Under the pieces are notes generated by a model. That model worked only from the letters and a program-made list of their open reading frames with translations. It searched no databases and had not been told where the DNA came from. Source: CAYUYH01 sp964449175 (GTDB lineage: Bacteria > Planctomycetota > Phycisphaerae > SM23-33). From it: a DNA stretch of 12,911 nt. Shown one piece after another: positions 5,827-12,839 of this stretch. Within the stretch, counting starts at the first letter, position 1. Each line of letters opens with the position of its first letter. The translations under genes and the position numbers were made by a program. The stretch covers positions 1 through 12,911 of the forward strand of contig CAYUYH010000054.1 of NCBI GenBank assembly GCA_964449175.1. Reading direction: 5' to 3'.

Positions 5827-7773
5827 CTATGAGGCTGCCGCTTTGGCGTCGGCGGGGGGGGCGTTGGCCTTCTTGCGACGGCGCGAGCGGCGGGCTCTTT
5901 TCTTCTTGGGCTGGTCGCCGGCCTGCTGAGTTGCCTCCGCGGCGGCGGGTTGCGGGGGCGGCGCCTCTTCTGTGGCCGAGGCGGGCTTGTCGCCATGCCC
6001 CGTGGCGGCCTGCTCGCCGGATGATTTGGACTTTCGCTTGCCTCGCCTGCCTCTGCGGCGCGACTTGCGGGCGGGGGGCTGCTCGGGCGGCTTCTCGCCC
6101 GCAGGCGCCGCCTCGGCCTCGGCCTGTGGCTTGGCGGGGGGAGCGGCGGGCTGGTCCTTCTCGGCCGGCTGCTGCTTGGCGGCCAGAAGGGTCGCGACAT
6201 CCACGGTGGCGATTTCGCGGGGGGTCGGCTTGTGGGTGGGAGGCTGATCCCACGCGACCTCGCTGCCGCGGTTGTTCGTGCAGGCGATCCTTACCTCGTC
6301 CAGCCGCATGCGATTGTCGGCCTCGACCACGATCGTCTTCCCGCTGTCGCTCTCCAGGCGGACGAGCTGCTGGCGCCTGTAGTTGGCCAGGTGCTGGGCC
6401 ACCTGCAGCGAGACCGTCAGCGTCATGTGGGCGACGGCCTGGTTCGAGCACAGGCGCTGGAGGCTGCGCATGATCTCCAGCGAGAGCGTTTCCTCGCTCT
6501 TGACCACGCCGCTGCCCTCGCACGACGGGCACAGGCGGTATATGCTGTCCTTCAGCGAGGGCCTGACCCGCTGGCGGGTCATCTCGACGATCCCGAAGGT
6601 GCTGATCCGGTTGATCTTGGTCTTGGCGCGGTCGACCTTCACCGCCTCTCGCAGGGTCTTATCCACGGACCGGCGGTTGCGGTCGTGGCGCATGTCGATG
6701 AAGTCGATGATAATCACGCCGCCCATGTCGCGCAGGCGGAGCTGGCGGGAGATTTCTCTTGCCGCCTCCATGTTGATCTTCACCGCGGTCGTCTCGGCGT
6801 CGGTGTGTTGGCGGAACCGCCCGGAGTTCACGTCGATGGCCACGAGCGCCTCGGTCTGGTCGATCACCAGCGATCCGCCGGAGCGCAGCTCGACGCGCCT
6901 GCGATAGATCTTCTCGATCTCGTCCTCCAGCCCGTAGTCGTGGAACAGGCCCTCCTTGCCGGTGTACACCTCGATGCGGTTCTTGCTGCGAGGCATGGCC
7001 ATGTCCAGGAACTCCTTGATCTTCATGGCCACCGACTGCCTGTCGCAGATGATCCGCTCGACGTCGGTGTTATAGACGTCGCGCACGGTCCTGGTGACGA
7101 GGTCGGACTCCTGGTAAATCTCCGCTGGCGCCTTGGCTGAGTTGATCCGCTTCTTGACGGATTTCCACAGGCGCAGGAGGTAGTTGAGGTCTCGCTGGAG
7201 GTCTCTCTTGCCGCGATTCAGGCCGGCTGTGCGCACGATGAAGCCCATGTCCGGCGGGAGGGTCATGCCGGCCAACAGCTCGCGGGCCTTGTCGCGGGCT
7301 TCGGGGTCCTCGATCTTCCGCGATACGCCCAGCTTGCTCATCCCGGGCACCATCACCAGGAACCGCCCGGGGATGGACAGGTACGTCGTCAGCGTCGGGC
7401 CCTTCGTGCCGATGCCCTCCTTGGTCATCTGCACGATGACCTCGCTGCCGCGGCGCAGGCAATCCTGGATGGGGGGGCGGTCTCGGTGGCGGCGCTTCCT
7501 GCCGACCGACTCCGACGAGCTCTTGCCCTTGGGGAAGTGCTGCGGGTGCAGGTCGGAGATGTGCAGGAAGCCGTTCTTGGTCGTGCCGAAGTCGACGAAG
7601 GCAGCCTGTATGGCGGCCTCGACGTTTGTGACGCGGCCCTTGTAGATGTTGCCCACTCGCGATGCGCTGGAGACTCTCTCGACGTAAAGTTCCTCGAGGG
7701 CGCCGCCCGAGACGATCGCTATTCGGCATTCGACGCCCTCAACGGTGTTTACGAGCATTTCCTTCTTCGGCAT
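5827..7773 (-). CDS. Rne/Rng family endoribonuclease (RNase E/G)
   Basis: Single-strand-specific endoribonuclease of mRNA decay and rRNA processing. In the 648-residue product, the S1 RNA-binding domain (about 36-140) starts GNIYKGRVTNVEAAIQAAFVDFG and carries a basic insertion (about 82-108) rich in Arg, Lys and Ser. The 5'-sensor/RNase H-like region follows, with GFIVRTAG (177-184). The DNase I-like catalytic core has Asp314 (VAIDVNSGRF) and Asp357 (VIIIDFIDM), the expected Mg2+ ligands. CPSC (415-418) gives the Zn-link cysteines of the RNase E type. From about 510 the tail is low-complexity Pro/Ala/Glu/Gln with two very basic clusters (569-583 and 623-635), probably disordered RNA-binding segments. 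ATG 7773 is 16 nt after the DUF2344 stop, so the two are co-transcribed. Orthology to E versus G is not settled, so no symbol is given. Confidence 0.93.
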   Translation of the reverse strand: MPKKEMLVNTVEGVECRIAIVSGGALEELYVERVSSASRVGNIYKGRVTNVEAAIQAAFVDFGTTKNGFLHISDLHPQHFPKGKSSSESVGRKRRHRDRPPIQDCLRRGSEVIVQMTKEGIGTKGPTLTTYLSIPGRFLVMVPGMSKLGVSRKIEDPEARDKARELLAGMTLPPDMGFIVRTAGLNRGKRDLQRDLNYLLRLWKSVKKRINSAKAPAEIYQESDLVTRTVRDVYNTDVERIICDRQSVAMKIKEFLDMAMPRSKNRIEVYTGKEGLFHDYGLEDEIEKIYRRRVELRSGGSLVIDQTEALVAIDVNSGRFRQHTDAETTAVKINMEAAREISRQLRLRDMGGVIIIDFIDMRHDRNRRSVDKTLREAVKVDRAKTKINRISTFGIVEMTRQRVRPSLKDSIYRLCPSCEGSGVVKSEETLSLEIMRSLQRLCSNQAVAHMTLTVSLQVAQHLANYRRQQLVRLESDSGKTIVVEADNRMRLDEVRIACTNNRGSEVAWDQPPTHKPTPREIATVDVATLLAAKQQPAEKDQPAAPPAKPQAEAEAAPAGEKPPEQPPARKSRRRGRRGKRKSKSSGEQAATGHGDKPASATEEAPPPQPAAAEATQQAGDQPKKKRARRSRRRKKANAPPADAKAAAS

Positions 7774-7789
7774 ATCTGTCTACCGTTTC

Positions 7790-8620
7790 CTAGTTGTCGG
7801 TGTGCGTCGCGCCGCTGTCGGGGCAGGCGCACTGTATGTGTGTTCTGGTTACCTGGGCCAGTGTCACGCGCTCGTCCAGGTCGAGCAATCGCAGCACCTC
7901 CGATGGCCTGGCCCACGCATCGCCGCTGGGGACTGCCGACCAGCGAAGCTCCCCGTAGCGGCAGGTCAGTTCCGCCGTCAGGGGCTTGACGTCGACGGTG
8001 CGGGTAGCCTTCGCACGCGCGCGGCGGTTGGACTTGTCGCTGATAATGCGCTCCACCGGCCAGGCGTCGGCGCGGGCCAAGTCCTTTGTACGTCTCTCGA
8101 CCTGGTCGCGTTGGCCCTCCGCGAGAGGCAGCACATAGTCGATCCGGACGGGCCGAAGCCTGGCCTTGGGCGCCAGGGGCTCGGCGCGGAGGATGCGCAG
8201 GCCTTCGGGCACGTGCTGTCGCAGCGCGGCGACGAGCCGCTGGCCCGCGTCGGCCGCGGAGTTGGGTTCGTCCGGCGGGCAGGGCTCGAGGCTGACAATC
8301 CAAACGTCATCCAGCGAGGCGACCGCCACCGGACGCGGGCACGGAAGGCTCATCACCGGGTGGGGGTTGAAGCCTTGGGAGTACCGCAGGGGCAGGCCGG
8401 CCCTGACGGCTGCGAGCTCCAGCGCGCGCATCATCTCGTGATGCGAAAGGAACCGTAGGTCCCCTTCGACGGCGAACCGCACCGCCCATCTTTGTACAGT
8501 CGCGGCGACGATGACAGCTCCGTTTCGTGTCCGCGCGAGAACACACCCGCCCCCCCGGCCTGGCTTACCTGCCGCCCAACCCCGCCGGCAGGCACGTCGC
8601 AGGTCGCCGATGACGGTCAT
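7790..8620 (-). CDS. DUF2344 / radical-SAM-linked (TIGR03936-type) protein
   Basis: Family of unknown function usually encoded beside, or fused to, a B12-binding radical SAM protein and often next to Rne/Rng. With ATG 8620 the product is 276 residues. Homology begins near residue 43 with QRWAVRFAVEGDLRFLSH, then MMRALELAAVRAGLPLRYSQGFNPHP (63-88), the family hallmark. The C-terminus ends in a Cys/Asp-rich stretch. The first 40 residues are Arg/Gly-rich and unlike the family. The only other usual in-frame start, GTG 8482, would cut into the conserved strand, so ATG 8620 is chosen, with GAGGA 13 nt upstream. A run of seven C (8550-8556) lies in this part and could hide a sequencing indel. It begins 20 nt after the ptsI stop and ends 16 nt before the ribonuclease gene. 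No radical SAM partner is in the window. Confidence 0.82.
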   Translation of the reverse strand: MTVIGDLRRACRRGWAAGKPGRGGGCVLARTRNGAVIVAATVQRWAVRFAVEGDLRFLSHHEMMRALELAAVRAGLPLRYSQGFNPHPVMSLPCPRPVAVASLDDVWIVSLEPCPPDEPNSAADAGQRLVAALRQHVPEGLRILRAEPLAPKARLRPVRIDYVLPLAEGQRDQVERRTKDLARADAWPVERIISDKSNRRARAKATRTVDVKPLTAELTCRYGELRWSAVPSGDAWARPSEVLRLLDLDERVTLAQVTRTHIQCACPDSGATHTDN

Positions 8621-8640
8621 CTGCCCGGTCAGGTCCTCGG

Positions 8641-10383
8641 CTAGATGCCGAACGCCTCCGGGATGATCCGCCTGGTCTCCACGCGGAGATAGTTCACTGT
8701 TTCCTTGTCGGAATCGAAACTCATTACTCGCCTGGCCACCTGGAGAGCCTGCTCCATGGTGGCCGAGCGTATGACTTTCTTTACTTCGGGTATTGCCGGC
8801 GGGGCACATGAGAATACGCGCAGGCCCAGCCCCAGCAGCAGCAGCGTATAGTGCGGGTCGCCGGCCATCTCCCCGCAGCAGCTCACCGGCACGTCGTATT
8901 GCTGGCCTGTCCGGATGACCTCCTTCAGCAGGCGAAGCACCGACGGGTGGGCCGCGGTGAAAAGCGGGGCGACGCGCTCGTTGCCGCGATCGACGGCGAG
9001 CGTGTACTGTATCAGATCGTTGGTCCCCACCGAAAAGAAGTCCACCTCCTTGGCGAATGCCTCGCACTGCAGGGCGGCTGAGGGCGTCTCGACCATCATG
9101 CCCGTGGGCAGGTCGTTGCGGTGCTCGATGCCTTCTTCCTCCAGGTCCTCGGCGACGTCCCTGACGACGGCTTTGGCCTGGCGAAGCTCGGTGAGGTTGG
9201 TTATCAGCGGGAAGAGGATAGACACCTTGGCGTCAACGCTGGCCCGCAGGATCGCGCGTAACTGCGTCTTGAACATCGGCAGGTTCTGGAGGCAGAAGCG
9301 GATGCTCCGGCAGCCGAGGAACGGGTTGGGCTCCGGCACGCGGGCGCGGCGCTGGGTGTACTTGTCGGCCCCGAGGTCCAGCGTGCGAATGACTATGGGG
9401 TGCTTAGGACACATCGCGATGACGTCGCGGTACGCCCGGTAGTGGTCCTCCTCGGTGGGCTCGGTGTCGCTGCCGAGGTAGAGGAACTCCGTGCGGTACA
9501 GGCCGATGCCCTGGCCGCCCTTAGCCAGCACGGTCTCGACCTCGGAGGGGAACTCGATGTTGCCGAGCAGCGTGACCTCGTGGCCGTCCTTGGTGATCGC
9601 GGGCAGCTCGCGCAGCTCGTCGAGGCTCTGGATGAACTGCACTTGCTGGTGGGAGTAGTCCTCATATTCCTCGATCGTTCGCTGGTCAGGGGCGATGATA
9701 ACCACGCCGCGGTGCCCGTCGATGATCACCATCTCGCCGCCCAGGGCCTCGGCTGTGACGTTGTTCAGGCCCACGACGGCTGGGATGCCCAGCGCCCTGG
9801 CCACGATGGCCGTGTGGCTGGTCTGCCCGCCGGCGTCGAAGGCCAGGCCCATGATGTGCTGGCGGTCCATGCCGGCCGTCTGGCTGGGCGTCAGGTCGTG
9901 GGCGAGGACGTTCACCTCGCGCCGCAGGTGCGAGAGCGACTCGTGCTTCTGGCCGATGAGGTTCCGCAGCAGCCGCCGCTCCACGTCGTACACGTCCGTC
10001 ACGCGGTCGGCCAGGTACTTCGGCATGGCCAGGAACTCCTTGGCGTAGCCTCGTAGAACCGTGGCGACGGCGTACTCGGCTGTGACGTGGCCGCCGACAA
10101 TCGTGTCGGTGAACTTCTTCTGGAGCAGCTTGTCCTCCATCAGCCCCAGATGGAAGTCGAAGATGCTGGCGGTCTCCTTGCCAAGTTGCTCGGCTGTGCG
10201 CTTGCGGAGGTCGAGAATCTCCTTCTTGGACAGGACGATGGCCTTTCTCAGCCGGGCCAGCTCCGCCTGGGCATGGTCGACGGGCACGTGACGCTCGGGA
10301 ATCTCAAACTCCTCCGCGTCGAGGATCACCGCCGGGCCAATAGCCACGCCCGGGGAGACGCCGATGCCCTTCTTCATCTTCAT
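8641..10383 (-). CDS. ptsI: Phosphoenolpyruvate-protein phosphotransferase (PTS Enzyme I)
   Basis: Cytoplasmic first enzyme of the phosphotransferase system: it takes phosphate from PEP onto His and passes it to HPr. At 580 residues it is full length. The N-terminal HPr-binding/phospho-His domain holds GGQTSHTAIVARALGIPAVVG with phospho-acceptor His190. The C-terminal PEP-binding barrel shows GLYRTEFLY (294-302), TLDLGADK (334-341), VETPSAAL (431-438), SVGTNDLIQYTLAVDRGN (451-468) and the catalytic Cys503 in CGEMAGDP. All key residues are present, so an active enzyme is expected. ATG 10383 is used; a second ATG two codons later is also possible, and the ribosome-binding site is weak. It follows ptsH by 47 nt, with a perfect hairpin between them. 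Confidence 0.96.
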   Translation of the reverse strand: MKMKKGIGVSPGVAIGPAVILDAEEFEIPERHVPVDHAQAELARLRKAIVLSKKEILDLRKRTAEQLGKETASIFDFHLGLMEDKLLQKKFTDTIVGGHVTAEYAVATVLRGYAKEFLAMPKYLADRVTDVYDVERRLLRNLIGQKHESLSHLRREVNVLAHDLTPSQTAGMDRQHIMGLAFDAGGQTSHTAIVARALGIPAVVGLNNVTAEALGGEMVIIDGHRGVVIIAPDQRTIEEYEDYSHQQVQFIQSLDELRELPAITKDGHEVTLLGNIEFPSEVETVLAKGGQGIGLYRTEFLYLGSDTEPTEEDHYRAYRDVIAMCPKHPIVIRTLDLGADKYTQRRARVPEPNPFLGCRSIRFCLQNLPMFKTQLRAILRASVDAKVSILFPLITNLTELRQAKAVVRDVAEDLEEEGIEHRNDLPTGMMVETPSAALQCEAFAKEVDFFSVGTNDLIQYTLAVDRGNERVAPLFTAAHPSVLRLLKEVIRTGQQYDVPVSCCGEMAGDPHYTLLLLGLGLRVFSCAPPAIPEVKKVIRSATMEQALQVARRVMSFDSDKETVNYLRVETRRIIPEAFGI

Positions 10384-10408
10384 GCCAGGGTGCTCTCTGC
10401 GGTTGACA

Positions 10409-10429
10409 TGACCGGCGGCGCGCCGGTCA
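10409..10429 (-). promoter_or_regulatory. Perfect 9-bp hairpin between ptsH and ptsI
   Basis: TGACCGGCG (10409-10417) and CGCCGGTCA (10421-10429) pair perfectly around a 3-nt loop. In the transcript it begins one base after the ptsH stop codon. There is no U-tract after it, so it is more likely an mRNA processing or stability element, or a partial attenuator, than a complete terminator. Confidence 0.6.
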
Positions 10430-10430
10430 G

Positions 10431-10712
10431 CTAAGTCTCTTCCATCTCGCCGAAGCCGTCGTCGACGAGCTTCTTGACCGCCGCGGCTGCCTTATCGGCG
10501 TCCTGTCCGTCGGCGACCATCTTAAGGACCGTTCCCTGCGTCGCGGCCAGTCGCATGACCGACATGATGCTCTTGGCGTCGACAGTCAGGACGCTGTTGG
10601 ACAGCTCGATCTTACAGCCGAACCTGTTGGCCAGCTCCACCAGCTGCATAGCCGGGCGCGCGTGAAGCCCGTACTTGTTGACTATTGTCACTTCCTGCTC
10701 GACGGTAGCCAA
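10431..10712 (-). CDS. ptsH: Phosphocarrier protein HPr
   Basis: Small cytoplasmic phosphocarrier between Enzyme I and EIIA. The motif NKYGLHARPA carries the phospho-acceptor His17, and VDAKSIMSVM carries Ser48, in the exact position of the regulatory Ser46 of Gram-positive-type HPr (31 residues after the His in both). With TTG at 10712 the product is 93 residues, close to the usual 85-90. This start is chosen because AGGA (10720-10723) lies 7 nt upstream. An upstream TTG at 10751 has no ribosome-binding site, and GTG at 10691 has AGGA too close. It sits between EIIA and ptsI in one cluster. No HPr kinase gene is seen in the window, although the Ser site is conserved. Confidence 0.92.
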   Translation of the reverse strand: MATVEQEVTIVNKYGLHARPAMQLVELANRFGCKIELSNSVLTVDAKSIMSVMRLAATQGTVLKMVADGQDADKAAAAVKKLVDDGFGEMEET

Positions 10713-10773
10713 GTCGCTGTCCTGATCGCGTTCGGCGGGCTCGCATAACAACTTGCCGCAGCCGGGGGCACTT

Positions 10774-11241
10774 TCAGCCCAGTTCGTCTGCTTCCTGTAT
10801 CAGTTCGACGATGGATTCCTTCGTCTCGCTCTGACGGAGGAACTTCCGGAAGATGTCTCGCTGCACGTGCTTGAAGATAGCTTCCATGGCCTGGAGGTGC
10901 TCGTCGGGGTTGTCGGGGCTGGACAGCAGCAGGATCACCGAATAGACCGGTTTGGTGTCCAAGGCGGCGAAGTCGATGCCCTCGCTGGATCGCCCTATGG
11001 TGCCCACCGGGCTGGTGATGCCCTTGAGCTTGGCGTGCGGCAGGGCCACGCCCTTGCCTATTCCCGTCGTTGCCTGCGATTCGCGGGCGAGAACCGCCTT
11101 CGTCACCTCCGCGGCGCTCTTGGCGGGTATTGCCCCGGTCTTGGCCAGGGCCTCGACCAGCTCGGCGATGGCGTCGTCACGGGTCCGGGCGGTGAGTTCC
11201 GGAATAATGGCCTCGTTCACCATGATGTCCGATAGCTTCAT
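10774..11241 (-). CDS. PTS EIIA domain protein (fructose/nitrogen-regulatory, PtsN-like)
   Basis: A free-standing 155-residue EIIA of the mannitol/fructose/Ntr superfamily. The active-site segment GIGKGVALPHAK (60-71) has phospho-acceptor His69. The later SSEGIDFAALDTKPVYSVI and LLSSPDNPDEHLQAM blocks are typical. No EIIB or EIIC lies nearby, and the gene is next to hpf, as ptsN is in proteobacteria, so a regulatory output rather than sugar uptake is likely. ATG 11241 is supported by AGGAG about 6 nt upstream. The spacing to ptsH is about 60 nt; to hpf upstream it is 167 nt. Confidence 0.92.
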   Translation of the reverse strand: MKLSDIMVNEAIIPELTARTRDDAIAELVEALAKTGAIPAKSAAEVTKAVLARESQATTGIGKGVALPHAKLKGITSPVGTIGRSSEGIDFAALDTKPVYSVILLLSSPDNPDEHLQAMEAIFKHVQRDIFRKFLRQSETKESIVELIQEADELG

Positions 11242-11369
11242 GCGTAGCTCCTGCTGTCAGTTATGTCGCAGTCCGTCCCCGCCTGCCGGTCTCGGTCGCC
11301 CTCGGACGCAGCCTCCCGCCGGCCGGTGATGCGCCGGTCCGGCCCGGAGAAGCGCCGCCTGTCCGCGCG

Positions 11370-11386
11370 GCGATACCCAATATCGC
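11370..11386. repeat. Inverted repeat (6-bp stem) between hpf and EIIA genes
   Basis: GCGATA (11370-11375) and TATCGC (11381-11386) can pair around CCCAA, 23 nt past the hpf stop on the minus strand, inside a 167-nt non-coding gap. No T-tract follows and no clear promoter is seen in the rest of the gap. It may be a processing or weak attenuation site. Confidence 0.35.
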
Positions 11387-11408
11387 GCTGCCACCCGATC
11401 GTGGGCGG

Positions 11409-11729
11409 CTATCCCATCGTTTCCTCGTGCGACGGTCCTTGCCGGTCGCGAACCTTGTCCTTATGCCGCCGCAACTGCTCGGTTATCTTGTGTATGCACT
11501 GGTCCAGGGCGGCGTACATGTCATTGTCCCTGTGCGTGGCGACAAAGGTCTGCCTTCGCCTGGCCGTCACAAGGATTTCCACCGACGACTGCTCCCCCTC
11601 CTTGTCCAGCGTCACATCTATCGACTGAACATTGTCGTAGTAGCGGGGCAACTTGGCGACCTTGCCCTCGACGTGCTGCCTGATGGCGTCGGTTACGGAC
11701 ATGTGCGGCGCCTTGACCACTATGTTCAC
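11409..11729 (-). CDS. hpf: Ribosome hibernation promoting factor, short form (HPF/RaiA family)
   Basis: Binds the 30S A/P-site region and silences ribosomes in stationary phase or stress. The 106-residue product starts MNIVVKAPHMSVTDAIRQHVEGKVAKL and contains the beta-strand VEILVTARRRQTFVATHRDNDMYAALDQCIHKITEQLRRHK, typical of the S30AE domain, including its basic patch. It lacks the C-terminal dimerisation domain of long HPF. The start is GTG 11729, overlapping the DUF502 stop (GTGA), with a strong AAGGAGG 7 nt upstream, so translational coupling is expected. Neighbouring PTS genes suggest nutrient-linked control. Confidence 0.93.
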   Translation of the reverse strand: MNIVVKAPHMSVTDAIRQHVEGKVAKLPRYYDNVQSIDVTLDKEGEQSSVEILVTARRRQTFVATHRDNDMYAALDQCIHKITEQLRRHKDKVRDRQGPSHEETMG

Positions 11730-12469
11730 GCGAGCACCTCCTTGTTCTTGGCGGACGGGCTCCCGCTCCGCGGCGACTTGGTGATATCTCTGTCGCCGAG
11801 AAGCTGGCCGGGGGGCATTATCACGCCTCCGCTGATGGCGAATCGTATCGCGTCGTCTATGCTGAGAGGCAGGTCGATTACCTCGTCTCGCCGGACGCTT
11901 ATCACATATCCTGTTAGTGGCGTAGGGCTTGAGGGGACGAACACGGTCAGGTGATCTTCCCGCATGGCTGCGGAGATAGCCCGCATGCCCGCCCCGGTCA
12001 CCAGACCCAGCGACCAGATGCCCTTACGAGGGTACTCCACGGCGACCACCCGGGAGAACGCCATCTTCTTCTCCGACAACAGGAAGTCGGTGACCTGCTT
12101 GACGTACGGGTATATCTGCTTGACCACCGGCAGGCGGAAGAAGGCCTTCTCGATGACTCTCCAGGTCATTCTGCCCAGGAACGAGGCCACGAACCGCCCG
12201 AAGATATAGATCCCGATCAGGGAGAGGAAAAAGCCGACCCACCAGAAGTACGTGTCCCATTTGTCTATCACCCACTGCGGGGCCGACCAGCCGCCAATGT
12301 TCACGGTCTGCACGACCCACTTCGCGCCTGTGTTCACGTGAGTCGCGATGTTGTTGTTCAGGAAGGTGAAGACATAGATGATGATCGCGACCGTCAGCAG
12401 TGTGGGCAACACCGCCGCCAGCCCGCGTATGAAAAAACGCCGGAAGTCGGTACCGAAACTTTCCGCCAC
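11726..12469 (-). CDS. DUF502 family membrane protein
   Basis: A 247-residue inner-membrane protein of unknown function. Two membrane segments are visible: about 13-37 (FIRGLAAVLPTLLTVAII..) and about 74-98 (YFWWVGFFLSLIGIYIFG..). The C-terminal soluble part carries family hallmarks: RLPVVKQIYPYVKQ (112-125), VAVEYPRKGIWSLGLVTG (142-159), VFVPSSPTPLTGYVISV (176-192) and a late ISGGVIMPP. The start is GTG 12469, with AGGA just upstream. It is the first gene of the minus-strand cluster, about 45 nt after a predicted transcript start. Its stop overlaps the hpf start. The family call is secure; the role is not known. Confidence 0.9.
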   Translation of the reverse strand: MAESFGTDFRRFFIRGLAAVLPTLLTVAIIIYVFTFLNNNIATHVNTGAKWVVQTVNIGGWSAPQWVIDKWDTYFWWVGFFLSLIGIYIFGRFVASFLGRMTWRVIEKAFFRLPVVKQIYPYVKQVTDFLLSEKKMAFSRVVAVEYPRKGIWSLGLVTGAGMRAISAAMREDHLTVFVPSSPTPLTGYVISVRRDEVIDLPLSIDDAIRFAISGGVIMPPGQLLGDRDITKSPRSGSPSAKNKEVLA

Positions 12470-12486
12470 TATTTCCTACTCTCCAT

Positions 12487-12510
12487 GTCGGGGGAATGAA
12501 GCCCCCCGAC
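12487..12510 (-). promoter_or_regulatory. 5'-leader hairpin of the DUF502-hpf-pts transcript
   Basis: GTCGGGGG (12487-12494) pairs with CCCCCGAC (12503-12510) around an 8-nt loop. The stem begins only a few bases after the predicted transcript start and ends 17 nt before the DUF502 GTG, just upstream of its AGGA. A 5'-terminal GC-rich stem of this kind usually protects mRNA from 5'-dependent decay or modulates ribosome access. Confidence 0.55.
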
Positions 12511-12522
12511 AATCGAGGGATA

Positions 12523-12551
12523 AGTCTAGCCCCGCCAACAGGCCGCGTCAA
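12523..12551 (-). promoter_or_regulatory. Sigma70-type promoter of the DUF502-hpf-pts cluster
   Basis: On the minus strand, TTGACG (12546-12551, 5 of 6 consensus) and TAGACT (12523-12528, 4 of 6) are spaced by exactly 17 bp. The expected transcript start is near 12516, about 47 nt before the DUF502 start codon. Confidence 0.6.
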
Positions 12552-12627
12552 GAGCAACCGCCCGTCGCCGCGCCCGAGGGGCAGCGGTGGACGGCGTCGG
12601 CATAAGGCCCAGCAATACGGGGTGTTG

Positions 12628-12649
12628 AGGGCACAGCCGAATGTGCCCT
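12628..12649. repeat. Inverted repeat, 8-bp perfect stem with 6-nt loop
   Basis: AGGGCACA (12628-12635) and TGTGCCCT (12642-12649) flank GCCGAA. It lies upstream of both divergent promoters. No T-tract follows on either strand. It could be an operator, a REP-type repeat or part of a small RNA. Confidence 0.5.
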
Positions 12650-12794
12650 GCGCGCCCGGGCTGCCAGGCCGCCCCCGGCCAAGCGATCAGCCAGCCGCCG
12701 CCGCGGCTGTGATCGTGTCACGGGCGCCGGAGCCCGCGCGTGGCGAAACCATCCTGGCTTGGCTTCCAGCCGGCCCGGCGCCGACCCCGCGCGG

Positions 12795-12823
12795 TTGACT
12801 TGCCCGCCGCCCCAGCCGACAAT
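12795..12823 (+). promoter_or_regulatory. Sigma70-type promoter of tRNA-Arg
   Basis: TTGACT (12795-12800, 5 of 6) and GACAAT (12818-12823, 4 of 6) are separated by exactly 17 bp. The predicted start near 12830 leaves a 5' leader of about 10 nt before the mature tRNA, as expected for a tRNA gene. Confidence 0.6.
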
Positions 12824-12839
12824 GATGGACGCAACAGCC

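Larger units (their letters stand above)
12470..12839. other. 370-nt divergent intergenic region with two promoters
   Basis: No convincing protein gene is seen. It separates the minus-strand DUF502-hpf-pts cluster from the plus-strand tRNA-Arg. It contains a minus-strand promoter (12523-12551), a leader hairpin (12487-12510), an unexplained 8-bp hairpin (12628-12649) and the tRNA promoter (12795-12823). The stretch 12650-12790 is very GC-rich with nothing recognisable. Confidence 0.6.

Noticed and set aside
6232..7140. Long plus-strand open frame (302 codons) opposite the ribonuclease gene
   Set aside because: Mirror of the Rne/Rng coding strand; the composition (His/Leu/Val/Asp-rich) follows codon-position bias and no family is recognisable.
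7745..8458. Plus-strand open frame opposite the DUF2344 gene
   Set aside because: Antisense to a gene with recognised motifs; no domain or ribosome-binding site of its own.
8621..9067. N-terminal extension of the DUF2344 frame into ptsI
   Set aside because: It would overlap the highly conserved C-terminus of Enzyme I by more than 400 nt and has no similarity to the family.
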